From: an uncultured Variovorax sp. | Lineage (GTDB): Bacteria > Pseudomonadota > Gammaproteobacteria > Burkholderiales > Burkholderiaceae | Assembly (NCBI GenBank): GCA_946478645.1 | Contig: CAMLCW010000022.1 | Coordinates: forward strand, 1 to 26,779 | Length of the DNA stretch: 26,779 bases | Direction: 5' to 3' | Shown here: positions 1 to 5,925 of the stretch, piece after piece | Position numbering within the stretch: the first letter of the stretch is position 1 | Layout of the letters: each line of letters opens with the position of its first letter | The notes under the pieces: generated by a model | The model's input: only the letters and a program-made list of their open reading frames with translations | Told to the model about the DNA's origin: nothing | The model's database searches: none | Made by a program: the position numbers and the translations under genes

Positions 1-41
1 GAGTGTAGCGGCCGGTCCCGGGGCGCCCGGCCGGCTTCGCT

Positions 42-47
42 TACAAT
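42..47 (+). promoter_or_regulatory. Candidate -10 box of the rpsT promoter
   Basis: TACAAT lies 45 bases upstream of the rpsT ATG, in the context GCTTACAAT. Almost the same nine bases (GCCTACAAT) precede argD. I see no good -35 at 16-18 bases. An AAGGA ribosome binding site follows at about 80-84. The site is inferred from position and resemblance only. Confidence 0.45.
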
Positions 48-92
48 GGAGGGCTTTGCTGGCATCATCCTCAGACACGTAAGGACCACACC

Positions 93-401
93 ATGGCTTC
101 TGCCAAACCCAAGAAGAAGAACCCGCGCCTGGCGTCGGGCCGCAAGCGCGCCCGCCAGGACGTCAAGCTGAACGCGGCCAACACCTCGCTGCGCTCGAAG
201 TACCGCACCGCCGTGAAGAACGTGGAAAAGGCCGTCGCCGCCGGCGACAAGGCCAAGGCCACCGAACTCTTCGCCAAGGCCCAGAGCATCGTCGACCAGG
301 TCGCCGACAAGCAGATCTTCCACAAGAACAAGGCCGCTCGCGACAAGAGCCGCCTCTCGGCCAAGGTGAAAGCCCTGGCCCCGGCGCAAGCCGCCGCCTG
401 A
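93..401 (+). CDS. rpsT: 30S ribosomal protein S20
   Basis: This 102-residue, lysine- and alanine-rich protein is S20, which binds 16S rRNA early in assembly of the small ribosomal subunit. It opens with the typical basic N-terminus ([20 protein letters not shown]). The family pattern of two long helices follows, including [22 protein letters not shown] and a C-terminal segment with [18 protein letters not shown]. The length is slightly above the usual 85-90 residues because of an alanine-rich tail (APAQAAA). The ATG is preceded by AAGGA at a suitable distance. The gene is monocistronic: a TACAAT box lies upstream and two hairpins with T-tracts follow the stop codon. It converges on the DUF3579 gene. 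Identification is very secure. Confidence 0.98.
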   Translation: MASAKPKKKNPRLASGRKRARQDVKLNAANTSLRSKYRTAVKNVEKAVAAGDKAKATELFAKAQSIVDQVADKQIFHKNKAARDKSRLSAKVKALAPAQAAA

Positions 402-476
402 CCTTCCCAGGTCAACCGCCCGGGCTTTCCTCGCGAAGGCCTGCCGTTTGAAACGGGTGCGCTGCCAGCAAAAGTG

Positions 477-503
477 AAAAGGCCGTCGCAAGACGGCCTT
501 TTT
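477..503. terminator. Intrinsic terminator after rpsT, bidirectional form
   Basis: A perfect 7-bp stem, GGCCGTC (481-487) with GACGGCC (492-498), closes a GCAA tetraloop of the stable GNRA class. It is flanked by AAAA on the left and TTTTT on the right, so it can stop transcription on both strands. It lies 76 bases past the rpsT stop. Confidence 0.9.
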
Positions 504-514
504 GCGTCAAGCGC

Positions 515-539
515 AAAAACCGCCCTCGGGCGGTTTTTT
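515..539. terminator. Second bidirectional terminator, between rpsT and the DUF3579 gene
   Basis: CCGCC (520-524) pairs with GGCGG (529-533) around a CTCG loop, with AAAAA before and TTTTTT after. It sits seven bases from the DUF3579 stop codon on the other strand. It probably ends that transcript and acts as a back-up for rpsT. Confidence 0.85.
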
Positions 540-545
540 CATTCG

Positions 546-845
546 TCAGTCGCCCTTCACCTCGCGGACCTGCAGGTCGTTGTCCTTGGCGAAGTTCATC
601 ACGAAGTCCCAGGCCATGGGGTCGTGCTCGCGCAGGTCGCTGTGCACCACGACCGCCTTGATGCCGTCCACCACGCGCGGGACGCACCAGGGCGAGTAGC
701 TCAGGTGGCTGCCGGGCTGCGCACCGCCCGGCCGGAACGCACTCATGACGCCGGCCAGCCGCTCGGCCCAGTCGCTCGGCCGGAACGTGCGGCCGTCACG
801 GGTGACGCCCTGGATCAGGAGTTCTTGGGGGATGCTGGAGACCAT
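546..845 (-). CDS. DUF3579 family protein, function unknown
   Basis: This small soluble protein has 99 residues from the chosen ATG and matches the DUF3579 family of betaproteobacteria as I remember it. Typical stretches are ELLIQGVTRDGRTFRPSDWAERLAG, the centre HLSYSPWCVPRVVDGIKAVVVHSDLRE and the end WDFVMNFAKDNDLQVREV. The function is not known. The frame stays open upstream to a TTG at 896, which would add 17 low-complexity residues. Neither start has a clear ribosome binding site. I prefer the ATG because family similarity begins just after it. A promoter-like element at 913-942 would start the RNA near 906, so the longer form cannot be excluded. The gene is convergent with rpsT and divergent from argD. 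Confidence 0.85.
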   Translation of the reverse strand: MVSSIPQELLIQGVTRDGRTFRPSDWAERLAGVMSAFRPGGAQPGSHLSYSPWCVPRVVDGIKAVVVHSDLREHDPMAWDFVMNFAKDNDLQVREVKGD

Positions 846-912
846 CGGGTGGGTGGCGGACACTGGCGCCGCCGCCGGGGATCGCCCATGCTGCAACGCA
901 CAAGAATTCTAT

Positions 913-942
913 CTTATATAAGACCTGCGCCCGCCCTCGCAA
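913..942 (-). promoter_or_regulatory. Candidate promoter of the DUF3579 gene, with a 12-bp AT-rich palindrome
   Basis: Read on the minus strand, TTGCGA (942-937) is followed after 18 bases by TATAAG (918-913), matching the sigma-70 consensus at 4 of 6 and 5 of 6 positions. The -10 sits within a perfect 12-bp palindrome, TCTTATATAAGA (912-923). This is an unusually AT-rich spot in very GC-rich DNA. The palindrome offers a -10 on both strands and could also serve the argD side. Confidence 0.5.
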
Positions 943-1014
943 GGCCCGCGGACGGCCGGCACGCTGCATCGCTGTGATGCGGAATCGGCAACCAGCCGCG
1001 CCGGCGCGCGTGCC

Positions 1015-1020
1015 TACAAT
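1015..1020 (+). promoter_or_regulatory. Candidate -10 box of the argDF promoter
   Basis: TACAAT in the context GCCTACAAT places a transcription start near 1026-1028, about 46 bases before the argD ATG. There is no convincing -35. The context is almost identical to that of the rpsT -10. Confidence 0.45.
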
Positions 1021-1025
1021 CGGGC

Positions 1026-1058
1026 CTCAACGGCTCACGCGTTGAGCCGATTTTTTTT
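1026..1058 (+). promoter_or_regulatory. Terminator-like hairpin with a competing hairpin in the argD leader
   Basis: CGGCTCA (1031-1037) pairs perfectly with TGAGCCG (1043-1049) around a 5-base loop. One A and eight Ts (1051-1058) follow, which is the layout of an intrinsic terminator. CTCAACG (1026-1032) can instead pair with CGTTGAG (1040-1046). The two 7-bp stems share bases, so they exclude each other. No upstream plus-strand gene needs terminating here. The argD GGAG ribosome binding site follows directly at 1059-1062. Attenuation of argDF is an inference. Confidence 0.55.
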
Positions 1059-1072
1059 GGAGAACCGACGCC

Positions 1073-2278
1073 ATGGCCCTGACTGAGGCAGCCTCGAGCC
1101 ACCTGATGAACACCTACGGCCGCGTGCCGATCGCGCTGTCGCACGGCCAGGGCGCCCGCGTCTGGGACATCAACGGCAAGGCCTACCTCGACGCGCTGGC
1201 CGGCATCGCGGTCAACACGCTCGGGCACAACCACCCCAAGCTGGTGCCTGCGCTGCAGGACCAGGTGTCCAAGCTGATCCACACCAGCAACTACTACCAC
1301 GTGCCCGGCCAGGAACAGCTGGCCGCGCGCCTGGTGGAGCTGTCGGGCCTGACCAACGTGTTCTTCTGCAGCACCGGGCTGGAAGCCAACGAGGCGGCGC
1401 TGAAACTGGCGCGCAAGTTCGGCCACGACAAGGGCATCGAGCGGCCGCAGATCGTGGTGTACGAGAAGGCCTTCCACGGCCGCAGCATCGCCACGCTGTC
1501 GGCCACCGGCAACGACAAGGTGCAGAAGGGCTTCGGCCCGCTGGTCGAGGGCTTCATCCGCGTGCCGCTGAACGACATCGAGGCGCTGAAGAAGGCGACC
1601 GAAGGCAATCCGAACGTCGTGGCGGTGTTCTTCGAAACCATCCAGGGCGAAGGCGGCATCAACCCGATGCGCCTCGACTACCTGAAGCAGGTGCGCGCGC
1701 TGTGCGACGAGCGCGACTGGCTCATGATGATCGACGAGGTGCAGTGCGGCATGGGCCGCACCGGCAAGTGGTTCGCCCACCAGTGGGCCGGGATCAAGCC
1801 CGACGTGATGCCGCTCGCCAAGGGCCTCGGCTCGGGCGTGCCGATCGGCGCCGTGGTGGCCGGCCCCAAGGCCGCCAACATCTTTGCGCCGGGCAACCAC
1901 GGCACCACCTTCGGCGGCAACCCGCTCGCGATGCGCGCAGGCGTCGAAACCATCCGCATCATGGAAGAGCACAAGCTGCTCGACAATGCCGCCAACGTGG
2001 GCACGCACCTGAAGGCCGCGCTCGAGCGCGAGCTTGGCGGACTGGCCGGCGTGAAGGAAATCCGCGGCCAGGGCCTGATGCTCGGCATCGAGCTCGACCG
2101 GCCCTGCGGCGTGATCCTGAACCGCGCCTGCGATGCCGGCCTGCTCCTGAGCGTGACCGCCGACCGCGTGATCCGCCTCGTGCCGCCGCTCATCCTGAGC
2201 ATTGCCGAGGCCGACGAGATCGTCGCCATCCTCGCACCCATCGTGAAGAACTTCCTTTCGGAACCGGCCCCGCAATGA
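1073..2278 (+). CDS. argD: Acetylornithine aminotransferase (class III PLP aminotransferase)
   Basis: This 401-residue PLP enzyme of fold type I would convert N-acetylglutamate semialdehyde to N-acetylornithine with glutamate as donor, in cytosolic arginine synthesis. Features seen include LDALAGIAVNTLGHNHP (39-55), the phosphate-binding region CSTGLEANEAALKLAR (99-114), ETIQGEGG (188-195), the pyridine-contacting Asp221 in MIDEVQCGMGRTG, and the Schiff-base Lys250 in LAKGLGSGVPIGA. GTTFGGNPLA near 280 is typical of the subgroup. The ATG follows GGAG by about ten bases. The stop overlaps the argF start as ATGA, which suggests translational coupling. That linkage supports the arginine role over other omega-aminotransferases such as 4-aminobutyrate or succinylornithine enzymes, although the family is often bifunctional. 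Confidence 0.92.
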   Translation: MALTEAASSHLMNTYGRVPIALSHGQGARVWDINGKAYLDALAGIAVNTLGHNHPKLVPALQDQVSKLIHTSNYYHVPGQEQLAARLVELSGLTNVFFCSTGLEANEAALKLARKFGHDKGIERPQIVVYEKAFHGRSIATLSATGNDKVQKGFGPLVEGFIRVPLNDIEALKKATEGNPNVVAVFFETIQGEGGINPMRLDYLKQVRALCDERDWLMMIDEVQCGMGRTGKWFAHQWAGIKPDVMPLAKGLGSGVPIGAVVAGPKAANIFAPGNHGTTFGGNPLAMRAGVETIRIMEEHKLLDNAANVGTHLKAALERELGGLAGVKEIRGQGLMLGIELDRPCGVILNRACDAGLLLSVTADRVIRLVPPLILSIAEADEIVAILAPIVKNFLSEPAPQ

Positions 2279-3210
2279 CGAACGCCACCACGCCCAACGC
2301 CATCCGCCACTACCTGCAGTTCTCGGACCTCACGGCCGACGAATACGGCTACCTGTTCGACCGCATGGCGGTCATCAAGCAGAAGTTCAAGACCTACGAG
2401 AAGCACCAGCCGCTGACCGACCGCACGCTGGCCATGATCTTCGAGAAGGCCTCCACGCGCACGCGCGTGAGCTTCGAGGCCGGCATGTACCAGCTGGGCG
2501 GCAGCGTGGTGCACCTGACCACCGGCGACAGCCAGCTCGGCCGCGCCGAGCCGATCGAGGACAGCGCCAAGGTCATCAGCCGCATGGTCGACCTGGTGAT
2601 GATCCGCACCTTCGAGCAGGCCAAGATCGACGCCTTCGCCGCGCATTCGCGCGTGCCCGTGATCAACGGCCTGACCAACGAGTTCCACCCCTGCCAGATC
2701 CTCGCGGACATCTTCACCTACATCGAGCACCGCGGTTCGATCCGGGGCAAGACCGTCGCCTGGGTCGGCGACGGCAACAACATGGCCAACACCTGGCTGC
2801 AGGCGGCCGAGATCCTCGGCTTCACGGTGCACGTGAGCACGCCCAGCGGCTACGAGGTCGACCAGTCGGTCGCCGGTATCCGCTCGGGCGACAGCTACAA
2901 GGTCTTCGAAGACCCGATGGAAGCCTGCCGCGGCGCCGACCTCGTGACCACCGACGTCTGGACCAGCATGGGCTACGAAGCCGAGAACGAGGCACGCCGC
3001 AAAGCCTTTGCCGACTGGTGCGTCGACGAGGACATGATGCGCGCCGCCCAGGCCGACGCGCTCTTCATGCACTGCCTGCCCGCGCACCGCGGCGAAGAGG
3101 TGCAGGCCGAGGTCATCGACGGACCGCAATCGGTCGTGTGGGACGAGGCCGAGAACCGGCTCCATGCGCAGAAGGCGCTGATGGAGTTTCTGCTGCTGGG
3201 GCGGCTCTGA
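2275..3210 (+). CDS. argF: Ornithine carbamoyltransferase
   Basis: This 311-residue cytosolic enzyme joins ornithine and carbamoyl phosphate to give citrulline. All family signatures are visible: the carbamoyl-phosphate loop STRTR (60-64), HPCQ (138-141), the ornithine loop DVWTSMG (227-233), and the catalytic HCLPAHRGEEV (266-276) carrying Cys267. The length is normal for an anabolic OTCase. The ATG overlaps the argD stop by four bases (ATGA), so the two genes form one operon. argG is not downstream: a convergent peptidase gene follows at once. Catabolic (ArcB) enzymes are usually longer and sit beside arcA or arcC, neither of which is present. Confidence 0.96.
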   Translation: MTNATTPNAIRHYLQFSDLTADEYGYLFDRMAVIKQKFKTYEKHQPLTDRTLAMIFEKASTRTRVSFEAGMYQLGGSVVHLTTGDSQLGRAEPIEDSAKVISRMVDLVMIRTFEQAKIDAFAAHSRVPVINGLTNEFHPCQILADIFTYIEHRGSIRGKTVAWVGDGNNMANTWLQAAEILGFTVHVSTPSGYEVDQSVAGIRSGDSYKVFEDPMEACRGADLVTTDVWTSMGYEAENEARRKAFADWCVDEDMMRAAQADALFMHCLPAHRGEEVQAEVIDGPQSVVWDEAENRLHAQKALMEFLLLGRL

Positions 3211-3215
3211 ATCCT

Positions 3216-3244
3216 GGCGCCGGGCGTCAGAACGCCCAGGCGCC
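3216..3244. terminator. Strong hairpin spanning the convergent ends of argF and the S9 peptidase gene
   Basis: GGCGCC (3216-3221) plus GGGCGT (3222-3227) pair with ACGCCC (3232-3237) and GGCGCC (3239-3244). This gives 12 bp with one bulged A and a CAGA loop. The peptidase stop codon (3227-3229) lies in the hairpin. There is no T-tract on either side, so it may slow rather than end transcription, or protect the 3' ends. Confidence 0.45.
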
Positions 3245-5185
3245 CAGCTGGTAGTAATCGAAGCCGCTGCTGCGCCCGCCGAGGCACTTGGCGAGGAAGT
3301 CTTCGGCGTGGCGGTACATGGCGAGGTTGTTGGTCCACTTCTGGTTGCCATGCCCGTCGCCCTCGAAGCTGACGAACTCGACCTGCTTGCCGGCCGCGCG
3401 CAGCGCCGCGACCATGCGCTCCGACTGATCGAACTTCACGCGCGGGTCGTTCACGCCATGCATGACGAGCAGCGGCGCGCGCACGTTGGCGACGTGGTTG
3501 ATCGGTGATTTGGCATCCAGGATCTTGCGCTGCACGGGATCGGCCGGATCGCCGACATAGCGCTTCCACCAAGGCAGGTTGAGCGACCAGTACGCGGGCG
3601 CGTTCTCGATCAGCCGCGAAAGGTCGGACATGCCCACCACGTCGACCGCGCAGGCAAAAGTCTCCGGCGTCATCGTGGCGCCCACGAGCGCCGAATAGCC
3701 GCCGTAGCTCGCACCGTAGATCGCCACGCGCGCCGGATCGGCCACGCCCTGGGCCACGGCCCAGCGCACGCCGTCGATGAGGTCGTCGTGCATCTTGCCC
3801 GCGAACTCGCCCACGGCCTTTTCCATGAAGGCCCGGCCGTAGCCGGTGGAGCCGCGGTAGTTGACCTGCAGCACCGCATAGCCGCGGTTGACGAGAAATT
3901 GCTGGAGGCTGCGGTTGGTGCCTTGGAATGTCCAGATATCACGTGCCCAGGGCCCGCCGTGAACCAGCAGCACCATCGGCAGCGCGCGTGGCTGCGCGCC
4001 CGGTGGCAGCTTCAGGTAGCCATGGATCCGCAAGCCGTCACGCGCGGCATAGTCGATCGGGCGCGTCGATGCCAGCGAGGTCGCAACGCCGCTGGTGTTG
4101 CTTTCGCCGAGCAGCAGCGGCGGCGTGCCAGCACCGCGCTGCAGCAGGTAGTGTTTCCAGCCCTTGTCGGTACCGACACCGACCGTCATCGCCTGCTCGT
4201 CGTCGGCCATGCTGGTCACGTGCACCGCGGCCGGCGCGCCGTCGGCCAGCGGCTCGAGCCGGGCCGCCAGCGCGGCATCGAAGTACCTGGCGCGCGGATA
4301 GCCCGGCATCGCATAGGCCGCCAGCGGCGCATGGCTGCGGCGGCTGATGAGCACCTGCTCGACATCCACGTCTGGCTCGGCATGCACCACTTCCTCGGCG
4401 CCCGATTCGAGGTCGAGGCGCACCAGGGCCTCCTTGTCACGGCCGCGCCCCGAGACCGCCCATGCGATGTTCGTGCCGGGCACGAAGTCGGCGATCCACC
4501 AGTTCTCGTCCTTCTGCCAATGCAAGGTGGTGCGCCATCCGTCGCCATCGGGCAGTTGCAGGTAGCGCGCCTCCCCGTCCAGCACCGAACGTGCGCGCAG
4601 GCGTCCGGCGCGGTCCACCACCCAGCTGGTGACATTGCCCGGGTTCTGCGCCAGCATCGCGCGCGCGCCGGTGGCGGGATCGATCCGGTAGAGATCGAAC
4701 ACCTTCTTGTCGCGCAGGTTGGACGCGACGACCACTTCGGGCCGTCCGTCGATGCGCCGGACGATGCGAGAGCGCGTGCCTTTGAACGGGGTCAGATCAA
4801 CGGGCGGCGCATCGGCGCGCGCCAAGTCGACTGCCAACACATGCGTGTCCTCATCGCCCGTGCGGTCCACCGTGAGAAACAGGTACCGGCTGTCGCCCGA
4901 CCAGACGATGCCCTGTGCGCGCACCGGGATCGCCCGCGTGTCGCCGCTGGCCAGCTGCTTCACCCACACGGCCGGCTTCAGACCGCTGACGCCCTTCCAT
5001 GCGAGCGATGCGCCATCGGGCGATAGACGATAGGTGCTCGTGCCTTCCACATTCGCAACGAACTCGCGCACCGGGATCAGCGGCGGCAGCGACTCGCCTT
5101 GCAGCGCCGGGTGCGTCGGCGCGATGGCGCAGCCGCCGAGCAACACCGTCAACACCAGCGCGATCCACATTCTTGGCAGCGTCAC
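3227..5185 (-). CDS. Exported S9 family (prolyl oligopeptidase-like) serine peptidase lipoprotein
   Basis: This 652-residue protein has an N-terminal beta-propeller-like region (residues about 40-390) and a C-terminal alpha/beta-hydrolase domain. The oxyanion region is VLLVHGGPWARD. The inferred triad is Ser493 in GASYGGYSA, Asp580 in HGVNDPRVKF and His612 in GDGHGNQKW, all in the order expected for dipeptidyl or acylaminoacyl peptidases of family S9. I chose the GTG at 5183-5185 because AAGGAGG (5199-5193) lies seven bases upstream. An ATG five codons later is too far from it. The N-terminus is then a short lipoprotein signal ending in LLGGC, with Cys19 lipidated. Alanine at +2 suggests the outer membrane. 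It is divergent from the response regulator and converges on argF. The substrate is unknown. Confidence 0.9.
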   Translation of the reverse strand: MTLPRMWIALVLTVLLGGCAIAPTHPALQGESLPPLIPVREFVANVEGTSTYRLSPDGASLAWKGVSGLKPAVWVKQLASGDTRAIPVRAQGIVWSGDSRYLFLTVDRTGDEDTHVLAVDLARADAPPVDLTPFKGTRSRIVRRIDGRPEVVVASNLRDKKVFDLYRIDPATGARAMLAQNPGNVTSWVVDRAGRLRARSVLDGEARYLQLPDGDGWRTTLHWQKDENWWIADFVPGTNIAWAVSGRGRDKEALVRLDLESGAEEVVHAEPDVDVEQVLISRRSHAPLAAYAMPGYPRARYFDAALAARLEPLADGAPAAVHVTSMADDEQAMTVGVGTDKGWKHYLLQRGAGTPPLLLGESNTSGVATSLASTRPIDYAARDGLRIHGYLKLPPGAQPRALPMVLLVHGGPWARDIWTFQGTNRSLQQFLVNRGYAVLQVNYRGSTGYGRAFMEKAVGEFAGKMHDDLIDGVRWAVAQGVADPARVAIYGASYGGYSALVGATMTPETFACAVDVVGMSDLSRLIENAPAYWSLNLPWWKRYVGDPADPVQRKILDAKSPINHVANVRAPLLVMHGVNDPRVKFDQSERMVAALRAAGKQVEFVSFEGDGHGNQKWTNNLAMYRHAEDFLAKCLGGRSSGFDYYQLGAWAF

Positions 5186-5227
5186 AGGCAGTCCTCCTTG
5201 TTGTGGGCCGGATTCTGTGCCGCCCGA

Positions 5228-5246
5228 CCTTTGGCAAACCCAAAGG
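5228..5246. promoter_or_regulatory. Inverted repeat between divergent promoters: candidate operator
   Basis: CCTTTGG (5228-5234) and CCAAAGG (5240-5246) form a perfect 7-bp inverted repeat with a 5-base spacer. It sits between a -10-like CACAAT on the plus strand (5256-5261, towards the response regulator) and CAGAAT on the minus strand (5217-5212, towards the peptidase). TTGGCA (5231-5236), a -35-like hexamer 19 bases before CACAAT, overlaps the repeat. A regulator bound here could affect both genes. Autoregulation by the adjacent response regulator is an inference. Confidence 0.45.
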
Positions 5247-5268
5247 CGCCAGCGCCACAATCCAGCCC

Positions 5269-5925
5269 ATGCACATCCTGCTCATCGAAGACGATCTCGA
5301 CCTCGGGCGCGCGCTGCAGGCCTCGCTCAAGGTCGAGCACTTCACGAGCGAGTGGGTGCGCCGCGCCGCCGATGCGCCGCAGGCCGTCGACGGCGCGCAT
5401 GTCGACTGCGTGCTGCTCGACCTGAACCTGCCCGATGCCAGCGGCTTCGACCTGCTGCGGCGCTGGCGGCGCAACGACGTGCGCGTGCCGGTGATCGTGA
5501 TCACCGCGCGCTCGGCCATCGACGACCGGCTGGCCGGCTTCGAGGGCGGTGCGGACGATTTCGTCATCAAGCCCTTCGAGACCGCCGAGCTGGTGGCACG
5601 CATCCGCGCCGTGGTGCGGCGCAGCGCGCGGCAGGCGAGCGAACGCTGGACGGTGGGCGTGCTCGAGATCGAACCCGGCCGGCGCGAGGCGCGGCTGCAG
5701 GGTGTGCCGCTGGCGCTGTCGCCGCGCGAATTCCAGCTGCTCATGGAGCTGGCACGCGAGCCCGGCGCGGTGGTCGCCAAGGACCTGCTGTCGCAGCGGC
5801 TCGCGCCGCTCGGCGATCCGGTCGACTTCGCTGCCATCGAAGTGCACATGTCCAACCTGCGCAAGAAGATCGGCACCGAACGCGTGCGCACGGTGCGCGG
5901 CGTGGGCTATCTGCTCGAGCCATGA
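5269..5925 (+). CDS. OmpR/PhoB-type two-component response regulator
   Basis: This 218-residue regulator has a receiver domain (1-115) and a C-terminal winged-helix DNA-binding domain (about 125-218). The acidic pocket is Glu7-Asp8-Asp9. The phosphorylation site is Asp51 in LLDLNLPDASG, and the switch residues are Thr79 (VITAR) and Lys101 (VIKPFE). The DNA-binding part ends in the usual VHMSNLRKKIGTERVRTVRGVGYLLEP pattern, as in QseB and PmrA. No ribosome binding site precedes the ATG, and the -10-like CACAAT ends only seven bases before it, so the mRNA may be leaderless. The stop overlaps the kinase start (ATGA). The divergent peptidase gene is a plausible target, but the regulon is unknown. 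Confidence 0.95.
   Translation: MHILLIEDDLDLGRALQASLKVEHFTSEWVRRAADAPQAVDGAHVDCVLLDLNLPDASGFDLLRRWRRNDVRVPVIVITARSAIDDRLAGFEGGADDFVIKPFETAELVARIRAVVRRSARQASERWTVGVLEIEPGRREARLQGVPLALSPREFQLLMELAREPGAVVAKDLLSQRLAPLGDPVDFAAIEVHMSNLRKKIGTERVRTVRGVGYLLEP

Noticed and set aside
5034..5921. Open frame upstream of and in frame with the histidine kinase, which would make a 753-residue kinase
   Set aside because: The extra N-terminus reads through the response regulator gene out of frame and is Arg/Ala-rich. The ATG overlapping the regulator stop fits kinase topology.
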